DNA from: Schoenoplectus triqueter | Taxonomy: Eukaryota > Streptophyta > Magnoliopsida > Poales > Cyperaceae | Assembly (NCBI GenBank): GCA_964058805.1 | Contig: CAXKVV010000008.1 | Span: 307,040 to 371,039 of the forward strand | Direction of reading: 5' to 3' | DNA length: 64,000 bases | Shown here: piece after piece, positions 12,372 through 22,786 of the stretch | Layout of the letters: each line of letters starts with the position of its first letter | Position numbering within the stretch: position 1 is the stretch's first letter | The notes under the pieces: model-generated | The model's database searches: none | Told to the model about the DNA's origin: nothing | Seen by the model: the letters and a program-made list of their open reading frames with translations, nothing else | Made by a program: the position numbers and the translations under genes

Positions 12372-13942
12372 GGGATCCTTGATAATGAATTGTCTTAACA
12401 ATTTTGACAAGTGATGTTTAGATAAATACAAAAAAGAATCTTCAAAAGAAAAAATATCGTTGTGTTCTTCTATGTACGGATTGATGGTCATTCAAATTGT
12501 ACGTAATTTTATTACAGTTTGATAGTCCATCAAAGACCATCAAATTTTTATATAATTTATAACGATTTCAATTTAACAACATTTGATGGACTCTCATGTT
12601 AGTTTGTAATAATCTTGAAGTCAATAATACGATAAATTGGTTATATAAAGTTTTGTTCATGAATTGGATATTTAAACGATATTTTGTTTCCTTGAGTATT
12701 ATTGAATTTATGAATCATTCTGAGTTCATGACTGGAATTGTGAAACTTCATAATATAGAATATACTCTTAAAAGTCACTAACCAAGGTAATTAGCAGGAA
12801 CACTAATTAACCGTTATCATGTTAGTATGTGGATTAAATGATGATCAAGTTTTACAGACCATAGATAAAGAGTTATCATCTATGTTAATCACATAGATAG
12901 ATGTTCTACGAACATCGTATTTGATAGACCCCGAATGAAACATTAAATGGAATTGTGTTCGTGTCATTAATGTTTTCGTTCAGTATTAAATTCTAAAGTA
13001 TGAGGTATTCATCTTTCCTACATAAGATATGTATGTGTGTGATTTCTACCAAACGTTATCCGTAAAAGGTGGCTATAAAGGTAGCTCTTCGGTATACATA
13101 ACTTATGCGGAGGAAGAGATGGTTTGCCAAAAGTACTATTGTTCCTCGTATTTCTATACGAGTTATAGCATCATTGGGCCCCTTGATAGAGTAAGATTAT
13201 CTGCTGGCGGTATAATTACAAGAGTAATTATATTTGATAATTTACTCAGGATCAAGAGAATATTAAGTTTACAAGGATGACACATACCTACCTTGAAACT
13301 GATTTGATATCTATGAGACAAAAGAATTAAACACAAGTAAATAATTTACTAGATCATGATATTGTACAGTACATCATCATCTGTGTAATTGGATGGTCAT
13401 AGTGCATTCTGCCAGATGCCTCCTATGATTATAGAAGTTAGAACGATTTTAACTCTATTTACCAACATAACACGGATCCTATCGGGTCACACCGTATAGG
13501 AGTTAATCGGAGAATCTTATTGATTAATTATAAATTATTTATAATTAATAATAAGATGGTTATAAATAATTATATATAATATAATTATATTTGTCATAGA
13601 GATGACAAGAAGAAAAAATCAGATTGAATTTATAACGTGTTGGACACGTCGTATAAATTCGCCGAAACAACAACCGAGAAAAATATAATTGTACATGACA
13701 ATTATATATATTTGATTTGGATTTTAAATGTTAATTATGGATTTGAATTATGGGCCAAAAGCCCATTAATAATTAAAACCTTAATTAATAATTAAAAACC
13801 CAAAATACGAAAAGCCCACAAAGGCCCAAATCTGAAAAGCCCAAAAAGGCCCAAAATAGTCCAATGACAAACTTGTAAATTTGGACCTTAGATGACATCA
13901 TCCTCAAGGGTATTTTGGTAATTTGACAATCCCAAATTTGGC

Positions 13943-13950
13943 TATAAATA
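13943..13950 (+). promoter_or_regulatory. TATA box in the left palindrome arm
   Basis: GCTATAAATAGAGGGG is a strong plant TATA box followed by a GA-rich leader, as in the U3/R border of plant LTRs. It would fire toward the centre of the palindrome. Confidence 0.5.
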
Positions 13951-15287
13951 GAGGGGTGGGGTGAGAGAGAAAGTTACACCAAATCAGTTATACTTTCTCT
14001 CTCTCGGTATACGGTTGTTTCAGAATTCACGGGATCGGTGAATAGCGTTTTTACGAAAGTTGCGGTATTTCTGCACATTTGTGAAACAGAATTACTGCGA
14101 GTCGTGAATAGTAATATTTCATCTTTTTCTCGGGTGAATAGTGTTTTTGCGAGAAACCGCGGTTTACGGTATTTTTGGCAAAAGAAATAAGCCGCTCTCT
14201 GGTCAGTCCTGGTGGATAACCTACAGAGGCATCACACGTTTGGTGCTCCGAGACAAGTCAATTTTCATTCCAATTGAAATTTGGAAGCGATGTATAACAT
14301 CTTATATTAATCTATTTAATTGTTAAGTAGATTAATATTTTAGAAATCAATCATGGAGTAGATCAACAAAGGTTTAAAGATGTGTGTATCTCTCGGTAAT
14401 CATCCGACATATCACTTTAACCCTAAGCTTAAGTTAGAAGTAAAATAATATTTTACCGTCTTTTGTAAAGGATTAAATGTCTGTATCTCTCGGTAATTAT
14501 CCGACATACTTTAATCCCTAACTTAAGTAGAAATAAAAATTTTGTTCTACGGTCTTTCCGCAGCTTGAGCATTAATGGAATTTGGGCATTCCAAAACCCT
14601 ACATCTCAAACAATAATGAAATTACATGAAATTTATGTTGGGATTCGGAATGCCCAAATCTCGTTAATGTTCAAGCTGCGGAAAGACCGTAGAACAAAAA
14701 TTTTACTTCTACTTATGTTAGGGATTAAAGTATGTCGGATAATTACCGAGAGTTACAGACATTTAATCCTTTACAAAAGACGGTAAAATATTATTTTACT
14801 TCTAACTTAAGCTTAGGGTTAAAGTGATATGTCGGATGATTACCGAGAGATACACACCTCTTTAAACCTTTATTGATCTACTTCATGATTGATTTCTAAA
14901 ATATTAATCTACTTAACAATTAAATAGATTAATATAAGATGTTATACCTCGCTTCTAAATTTCAATTGGAATGAAAATCGGCTTGTCTCGGAGCACCAAA
15001 CGTCTGATGCCTCTGTAGGTTATCCACCAGGACTGACCAGAGAGCGGTTTATTTCTTTTGCCAGAAATACCGTAAACCGCGGTTTTTCACAAAAACACTA
15101 TTCACCCGAGAAAAGACGAAATAGTACTATTCATGACTCGTAGTAATTCTGTTTCACAAATGTGCAGAAATACCGCAACTTTCATAAAAACACTATTCAC
15201 CGATCCCGTGAATTCTGAAACAACCGTATACCGAGAGAGAGAAAGTAGAACTAATTTGGTGTAGCTTTCTCTCTCACCCTACCCCTC

Positions 15288-15295
15288 TATTTATA
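15288..15295 (-). promoter_or_regulatory. TATA box in the right palindrome arm
   Basis: This is the mirror of the left-arm TATA box (minus strand CTATAAATAGAGGGG), also pointing toward the centre. If both are active, the two transcripts would converge over the spacer. Confidence 0.5.
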
Positions 15296-16891
15296 GAAAA
15301 TATGAGATTGACAAATTACCAAAATACCCTCATGAATAGTAGGGAGGTTCCAATGTGAAAAGACCAAAATACCCTTAAAGTTCATCCAATTTACCAAAAC
15401 ACCATTGGGCTTTTTGGCCAAATTACCGAAATACCCTTGGGCTTTTGGCTAAATTACCAAAATAACCTTGGAGGTCGGCATGGGCTTTTCATGGGCCTTT
15501 TTGGGCTTTTCGGATTTTGGGCCTTTTCAATTTTGGGCTTTTTGGGGCTTTTCTGATTTTGGGCTTTTAATTATTAATTAAGGCTTTAATTATAAATGGG
15601 CTTTGGCCCATAATTCAAATCCATAATTAAGATTTAAAATCCAAATCAAATATATATAATTGTCATCTACAATTATATTTTTCTCGGTTGTTGTTTCGGC
15701 GAATTTATACGACGTGTCCAACACGTTATAAATTCAATCTGATTTTTTTGCTTCTTGTCATCTCTATGACAAATATAATTATATCATATATAATTAATTA
15801 TAACCATCTTATTATTAATTATAAACAATTTATAATTAATCAATAAGATTCTCCGATTAACTCCTATGCGGTGTGACCCGACATGATCCGTGTTATGTTG
15901 GTAAATAGAGTTAAAACCGTTTTAACTTCTATAATCATAGGAGACGTCTGGCAGAATGTACTATGACCATCCAATTACACAGATGATGATGTACTGTACA
16001 ATATCATGATCCAGTAAACTATTTACTTGTGTTTAATTCTTTTGTCTCATAGCTATCAGATCAGTTTCAAGGTAGGTATGTGTCATCCTTGCAAACTTAA
16101 TCTTTTCTTGATCCTGAGTAAATTATCAAATATAATTACTCTTGTAATTATACTGCTAGCAGATAATCTTACTCTATCAAGGGGCCCAATGATGCTATAA
16201 CTCGTATAGAAATACGAGGGACAATAGTACTTTTAGTAAACCATCTCTTCCTCCGCATAAGTTATGTATACCGAAGAGTTATCTTTATAGCCACCTTTTA
16301 CGGATAACGTTTGGTAGAAATCACACACATACATATCTTATGTAGGAAAGATGAATACCTCATACTTTAGAATTTAACACTGAACGAAAACATTAATGAC
16401 ACAAACACAATTCCATTTAATGTTTCATTCGGGGTCTTTCAAATACGATGTTCCTAGAACATCTATCTATGTGATTAAAATGATAATTTTTTGTCTATGG
16501 TCTGTAAAACTTGACCATCATTTAATCCACATACTAACCTGATAGCGGTTAATTAGTGTTCCTGCTAATTATCTTGGTTAGTGACTTTTAAGAGTATATT
16601 CTATATTATGAAGTTTCACAATTCTAGTAATGAACTCGGAATAATTCATAAATTCAATAATACTCAAGGAAACAAAATATCGTTTTAATATCTAATTCAT
16701 GAACAAAGCTTTATATAACAAATTTATCGTATTATTGACTTCAAGATTATTACAAACTAACAATTTAAAGGAACAATAATTTATAAATAGAAAAATATAT
16801 CTATAAGCTATTTTTTAATTTAAGATTTTTTAATATTTATTAAAAAACTTGTTGACAAAATTGTCAAAATAATTCATTAACAACTGATCCC

Positions 16892-18092
16892 GCACAAAAA
16901 AGAAAACACTCGAACGGAATTGATCAATGCTGACAATGTATATCAATAAAAGGGTAAAAAAAATCTATGAAAACCTTCGATAATGCAAAAGCAAAAGACG
17001 AAAAAGATTCACAGATGTTTAGTTATTTTGAATAACTCCACTAGAATCTTACATTAAAATTTCGTTCAATGAAGAATGTAGACGATTAATACTGATTATT
17101 TCCTTCATATATACGTACATGTATGTTTGGCCTGATTAATTTTGAATTTATTGAAGAATCGAAAAGAAACTTATTTGTTGACTTTCCAGATGATATGCAT
17201 GCATCATTTATGTTAGTTATTGTAATTTTCTCTCATAACTTTTCTGTTACATTTGCGCGTTTACTTAAACTAAAGTCGGAAGAAAGAGGAAAAATCTCAA
17301 TAAATAATAAATAACTTAAATATTTATATAAGTGTGTCTTATATTTATATATAAGACTCGAGCATTTATATAATTATCAATAAATAATGGCAAGAGGAAA
17401 AAAAATTCAGAAAATAAAGTTACATGAGAGCAAAATTGATGACAGGTATAACAAAGATAAGAAAGTACCAAAAAAGCATTGAGAAAGCCAAAAATATGTG
17501 GAAAAAAAGTGAAGAAAAATTTTGAAAAATAAAAAATTAAATATTTATATATGTGTGTCGGATATTCATATATAAGTGAGTAAGATATTTAGATAGGAAA
17601 ACAATAAATTTCATATGAATTGTAGGGAAAAAACGTGCGAAAGAATTTTCTGAGGGATTGAAAGAGGGGACAAAAAAAATTCTCTTTAAAAAAAAAACTC
17701 CCATATACTTCCGGATATAGTATATTTCATGTGTATTTTTTTTTGAAACTTGAATCTATACCACTTCATAGAGACGATATATTAATCCCTCTACTGAAAT
17801 TGGGTTCAAAATTACACTAAAAATACATGATCTAAGCAATATACAATTTTAAGTAAAATGATTTTAATATTTCAAACAAGACCTTACATGCAAGGAGAGA
17901 AAATTGAATTCCATGAATAATAAGACCGGTGCAGCTCCATAATATGTTTATTATATTTATTCCTCGTTGTACCATAATTACCGAAAAAAATAGTATGTAA
18001 TGATCATATTATGCAGATTATATAATAAGAAATTATCGTTTTGAGAAAAAAAAATGACAATAGAACCCTCAAATTTCTTTGATTCTTGATCA
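16892..18092. other. Intergenic AT-rich DNA
   Basis: No gene is recognised. A phrase near AATATTTATATA-GTGTGTCTTATATTTATATATAAG recurs (17318-17350 and 17535-17572), suggesting an old short repeat. Confidence 0.4.
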
Positions 18093-18100
18093 CAAGTAGT

Positions 18101-18468
18101 CAGGGGCGGAGCTACGTTCAGGCAAGTCCAGATAAGTGTCTGAGCTTAATTTTCGATTACAGCAGATAAAGTATTTTTATTGTGTTTCAAATTTTGAAAT
18201 TATGTTGTCAAAATATGATAGTGCCCGACTTCACTCATGAGATTGGTTCAAGTATATGGAAAATACGAGCATAGAGAAATTTCTTATTACTTTTTGAATG
18301 GATCAAAGTTATTTAAATAAAGAAAAGTAAATTTGTATCACAAAATAAAAGTTACAGGCTTACAACCTATGACCAATTAGGAACCAATTTAAACAACTTC
18401 CCATGGATAAGTTGAAAAGATAGTTAATTTTTTTTTCGCTTTTTTGAGATAATTTTTTTCATTCTCTG

Positions 18469-18507
<39 letters not shown>

Positions 18508-18969
18508 TCTGTAGCCTTTTATTATTTCTTATTCGATCATGTGACTTTATTGTTAAAATAATTGATTTTATAAGTTGACATCAAGGAGAAAATACATTTC
18601 ATTTCATAGGATATATCAATGTTAATTAAATAAAATGAATATTAAAAAAAAGAACTATATTATTTTTAAAAACATAAAAAATAATAAAGAAACATTTATA
18701 ATATATAAAAGCAGCTTAGTTAACTAAATATATGAGGAGTCTAAAGAAATACGGTCTTTAATTATTTCTTTCCATGGTGAATTTTTTAACTTCTATTTTT
18801 TTTTTCAATTTATGTTTGATATAAATTGTAAAATGACCATAGAGTGGCATAATAATACATCTTTTTACCTTCTCAATATGTAAAAAAAGTATATATAAAT
18901 ATTTATGATACCTCAATTACAATAAGAAATAACGATAATAATACGGCGATGATGATGATGATGATGATG

Positions 18970-19062
<93 letters not shown>

Positions 19063-19122
19063 GTTGCTGCTGCTGCTACGAAATTATGCCTAGGCTTGTG
19101 TACCTAGCTAGATCCGTCACTG
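18101..19122. mobile_element. Non-autonomous hAT element, 1.02 kb
   Basis: The left end CAGGGGCGGAGCTACG and right end CTAGATCCGTCACTG are imperfect inverted hAT termini. An exact 8-bp target duplication, CAAGTAGT, flanks it (18093-18100 and 19123-19130), the size expected for hAT. No transposase is present. The interior carries a (TA)n run at 18472-18505 and a compound GAT/AAT/ATT/GCT repeat at about 18948-19078. Confidence 0.85.
18948..19078. repeat. Compound trinucleotide microsatellite
   Basis: GAT repeats pass into AAT repeats, then ATT repeats, then a few GCT repeats. The AAT-to-ATT switch makes a perfect small palindrome. It is inside the hAT element. Confidence 0.9.
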
Positions 19123-19130
19123 CAAGTAGT

Positions 19131-20648
19131 GATCTAATAAATTTACATAAATACAAAAAGATAAAAACAACAAACAAGAAAAAATAAGAAACTGGAATTA
19201 ATCATATTAACATGAGATGGCTATGCCTGTGCGTACTATGCGAAACATGAATTAGTAAGAAATTTGATTAATTTAATCACATAAAAATTTAATAGAGATT
19301 GTTGTATTGAAGACATGACACGAATGAAACAATGAAAAATATTGTGTTGTGTCATAATCTATTTCATTAATGTTTGAACTATGTGTATGAAATTGTTCAT
19401 CATTTTACACAAAAATTAATCACAGTGAGCACGTATTTATTTTTTTAATAATGTGCGTAACTGACTAAAGGGAAGAAAGGGAAGAAAGGGAAGAAAGCGA
19501 AGAAAAAAAATCATAATAATATTTTTTTGAATAATTTGGAGTGGTCAAAATTTTCAAAAACAAAGCAATATATAAGGTTGTTCTACTTTTACAAATGATC
19601 TAGTAGCTTAAGTGAAAACTAATTAGAATGAACTTTAAGAGGTCATGGATTCAAATCTCTATAAACATAAAAATAAAATTTATAAATTAGACTCTTATCT
19701 TTTATCGTTTAAAAAAATGGATATATAAATGCGTGCAATTATTGTATGTGGATATGCATTATTAAAGATTCAAATTTATTGAATAAATTATATATTTTAT
19801 ATTACTTACCGTTCTAAAATTTATGCTGTCTTGGCTTTATTGTAATTCTGCATTTTTCCTTGATCTCCAAATCTCTTGAGTTTTTTTTTTTGTAAATATG
19901 CAACTTTTTATTAATCTTTTTAAAAGAAAATAAGGGTTTGACTTTTATCTTTACTTCAAAAAATTATATATTTTATATTTGTCAGATAATTTTTTTTTTC
20001 TTGCGAGTGTATTGCCTTTGGATGGAGAGGATGATGGAAAAATATATGCTCGTTCGTCTGTTTTCTCGAGTCGTTTCCTTTACATGGTTCCAAAAAAGTA
20101 AATAACTGTTCAATTTTACATGTAAAGTTATAAGAATTTTAGTAATCAATTTATTTTTTTTTAAATAATTTTAAAAGTGATACGGTTCATAATTTTAAAT
20201 AAAAAATGATCCCTTACTTCATAATATTTGCTATTTTGATATATAACGATCTAGTTTATATGAATTTAAATAATATACAAAAATGAATCCTTCAATAAAA
20301 TTAAACAAAACTATACAAATATGTATCCTGCGTTACATCTAAAAAAAGAATTCTCATAAAAAAGAGAGAGTGATGTATGCAAATCAAAAATTCATAAAAC
20401 AGTAACTATAAACATACACGAAATATCTTGATCACTTTTTAACAAAAGTGAATTATAATATGATAACAAATTATTGATGCTGATTGTGTAACACGAGAAA
20501 GTATTTAATTAAAGTAAAAGTTCGGAAACTATTTTATTGCGAGCTAAAAAAATATAGTAAATAGTAAATAGTAAATAAAAAAAACATGCATTGTATTTGT
20601 ACTTTTTAGGTTCGTCTCTCTCAAGAAACATGTCGGTATTGAGAAAAG
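19131..20648. other. Intergenic, with a weak SINE-like motif
   Basis: No gene is recognised. At 19604-19659 a TAGCTTAAGTG box and a GGATTCAAATCTC box, about 45 bp apart, resemble RNA polymerase III A and B boxes of tRNA-derived SINEs. Ends and a tail are not clear. Confidence 0.3.
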
Positions 20649-21013
20649 CAGTTTTTAGTAATAATAAGTTTTATTAAATTAATATTATTAAAAATAAGAT
20701 TGAGAAACATAAAATTTTAAATATACGAATGGCAGCGCATCACTGGCAGTGACGCGTTCACTGCGCGTTTGAAACGCGCCACTGGCAGTGGCGCGTTTCA
20801 TTATTTTTACGAAATGCGCCACTGGCAGTGGCGCGTTTCCTTATTTTTACGAAACGCGTCACTAGCAGTGGCGCGTTTACTTCTTATCCAGTGGCGCGTT
20901 TCGTCCGCGCCACTGACAGTGGCGTGCTGCCATTCGTATATTTGAAATTTTACGGTTCTCACTCTTATTTTTAATAATATTAATTTAATAATAATTAATG
21001 ATAATAAAAACTA
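20649..21013. mobile_element. Mutator-like MITE with GC-rich palindromic boxes, copy 1
   Basis: AT-rich terminal inverted repeats of about 85 bp (starting CAGTTTTTAGTAATAATAAG, with the right arm ending ATAATAAAAACTA) enclose about 190 bp built from palindromic boxes with the core CGCCACTGGCAGTGGCG, separated by short CATTATTTTTACGAAA-like spacers. No coding sequence. The copy at 44949-45296 has a 9-bp target duplication. Here the flanks no longer match, so this copy is older or damaged at its right end. Confidence 0.8.
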
Positions 21014-22321
21014 AAGTTAGTGAGACAGTGACTTCTCTTAGGCCCAGAGCAACGCACCAGAAGTGACATAAGTCGAGTCGAGAGTGGATTCTGGATGCTT
21101 CGAGAATATTTGACTGATAGAGACCAAGGGTATATTTTTTAAAGTATAAAGAATAGTGTAATAATAAAATATTTGAGGATGTAAGTGAAAAGATAATAAT
21201 TTTTAGATTAACGTGATAAAAATAAAAATATAATATTATTTTGAATGATAAAAATATTATTTAAATTATTTATTGAAAATAATAATTATTTTGAATGATG
21301 AAAATATGAGCTACTTCAATCCTAACACAGAATATTAATTATTTTTATTGTTCCAAAACTGTGATTTTATGTTTAGATCATCTATTATTATTTTAATTCT
21401 CAGAATAAAGAACTATTCTTTATTGCTCGTGAATTCAAATGTAAGATGTGAATTATCATTATGGGATACTAATACTTTTTGGTGGTGTGACGTGGTGATC
21501 AGCTTAATAGACCTATTTAAAATGAAAAGAAAGCTTAACGGACCTAGAAACCGAGAAGATCACGCGTAAAACGAAACAAATCGTTAAAATCCGATATGCA
21601 CTTTCTCGGAAGCTGCCCCAACTTTAATTATTATTTATTTATTTGGGTGATATTAACAGAAGTTTTCAACTGTACATGGGTTGCAGCTGCGAGCAGATAA
21701 AGAAATGATTCGGACAGATAAATAAAATTATACTCTGTCCCAATCATTTATTCTCTGTCCATAACTGCGCCTCTGTGGTGTGTGCTCAGAAGTCGGAACT
21801 CTCTCCTGAAAGGCTGAAACGGCCATATTTTAAAATTAATTTTGCGCGGGTCAGAACTCAGAAGTCAGAACCAAACAACTCGATACGGGCCGAAGAAAGG
21901 CCATGCAACCGGATCCAGGTGGATCACATGTCAACTCGATCCGGACCATTTAATTTCAGAAATAGTTAAATATATTAAATACTCTTAAGTCTTATCTTAT
22001 TGCAAAGAGTTCTCTATACACATATTTCAAGTTCAATTCCCGCCAATTATATTTTTAGATAATTTTTAAATATATCCATAAATTACACAACTTGAGAAAA
22101 AGTTGTAACGGGTAAACCGATCGACCTATAAATCTATGATTCGATTCCTTTCCTGTGGAGTCAGCATGTTTGATTAATTGAATACGTATCCGGTCCCTGT
22201 CAAATACTCGCATCTCGTATGGTACGGACGGAGTGTCGGCTGAGAAGTGAGATCCGGATCGGATCAGATAGTAATTAAATTTGGAGCTTCGACAATGTCC
22301 TGTTCGATCCGCACTCTCCTT
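21014..22321. other. Intergenic and promoter of the 134-aa membrane protein gene
   Basis: The first part is AT-rich with no gene. From about 21760 the DNA becomes less AT-rich, and 22100-22321 is probably the proximal promoter of the gene starting at 22382. A GTTCAATTCCCGCC motif at about 22031 resembles a tRNA B box, but no tRNA folds around it. Confidence 0.4.
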
Positions 22322-22330
22322 TATAAATAA
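22322..22330 (+). promoter_or_regulatory. TATA box of the 134-aa membrane protein gene
   Basis: CCTTTATAAATAAGAAAC is a good TATA box 60 bp before the ATG at 22382. This leaves room for a short C/T-rich leader. Confidence 0.7.
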
Positions 22331-22381
22331 GAAACCCCCCTCTTATCGCTTCCTTCACGAAGCAAATTCGCCTCGCCGGCC

Positions 22382-22786
22382 ATGGCACCTCAGCCCAGTC
22401 TAGTCGGCGCTTACAATTCTTTCTTTTTCGCTATCAGTATTTCTTTCTCTATTGCATATCTCGTTGTTTTAACTCCGATTGTGTCCCCCTTTGATCATGA
22501 TTCTCACTACCCTCTGGTCAATCACCCTCTCGGCGCACTTGCTTTCTCCTCCGCCGTTTTTACATATTTCCTTGCCATGGCCAATCTTCTTTTCCGCTTT
22601 GCAACACCTATTAATTCTGATACCGCCAAGCGCGTTTCCTTGTTAACACTTTGGGCTGCTTGTGCAACACTTCTTCTAGGCGCTCTCTTTGTCATGAAAA
22701 CACAGATCCTTGATTCGCTTGACATGTGCGCTGGGGGTGGTCAGGGTGCAGGCGGAGGTCCCATTCAGGGCAACGCTTTCATGTAA
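22382..22786 (+). CDS. Small three-pass membrane protein, unrecognised (134 aa)
   Basis: A single-exon gene of 134 residues starts MAPQPSLVGAYNSFF and ends with a glycine-rich tail (CAGGGQGAGGGP, then QGNAFM). Hydrophobic segments lie at about residues 11-33, 50-71 and 83-104, so it is probably an integral membrane protein with the tail exposed. A basic stretch (NSDTAKR) separates segments 2 and 3. Support for a real gene: an uninterrupted frame with ordinary codon use, less AT-rich base composition than the flanks, a TATA box 60 bp upstream, a leader ending GCCGGCCATGG (good start context), and an AT-rich 3' flank. I do not recognise the family, and no enzymatic motif is visible. It resembles the many small plant 'transmembrane proteins' of unknown role. 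The antisense frame over it is a shadow. Confidence 0.8.
   Translation: MAPQPSLVGAYNSFFFAISISFSIAYLVVLTPIVSPFDHDSHYPLVNHPLGALAFSSAVFTYFLAMANLLFRFATPINSDTAKRVSLLTLWAACATLLLGALFVMKTQILDSLDMCAGGGQGAGGGPIQGNAFM

Larger units (their letters stand above)
12597..16762. repeat. Giant palindrome of two inverted LTR-like arms
   Basis: The left arm 12597-14592 and right arm 14647-16762 are inverted copies, closely similar over their whole length, around a 54-nt spacer. The outer tips read TGTTAGTTTGTAATAATC and its exact complement ending CTAACA. TG...CA tips, an internal TATAAATAGAGG in each arm and the long non-coding content suggest an LTR or LTR-like origin, although no primer-binding site, gag or pol is present. 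The right arm has about 120 extra bases in the segment before the TATA box, with repeats of AAATTACCAAAATACCCTTG. A partial third copy lies at 54237-54972. Small open frames inside (for example 13029-13280) match no family. A direct duplication at the insertion point is not seen. Confidence 0.85.
12372..16891. mobile_element. Second GGGATC-family MITE, split by a 4.17-kb insertion
   Basis: The outer ends (GGGATCCTTGATAATGAATT at 12372 and TTCATTAACAACTGATCCC ending at 16891) match the termini of the MITE at 3873-4244. The left part (12372-12596) continues into that family's centre (TTTGATAGTCCATCAAAG). The right part (16763-16891) matches its other half (AATTTAAAGGAACAATA through to GATCCC). 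Between them sits the palindrome 12597-16762. A few tens of bases of the MITE seem lost at the junction. Confidence 0.65.

Noticed and set aside
13029..13280. 83-codon frame in the palindrome arm
   Set aside because: The mirrored arm and the third copy do not keep it in a consistent way, and it matches no protein family; it is part of an LTR-like non-coding repeat.
22020..22060. tRNA-like B box (GTTCAATTCCCGCC)
   Set aside because: No cloverleaf or A box at a suitable distance, so no tRNA gene is called.
22522..22725. 67-codon minus-strand frame
   Set aside because: Antisense shadow of the 134-aa membrane protein gene.
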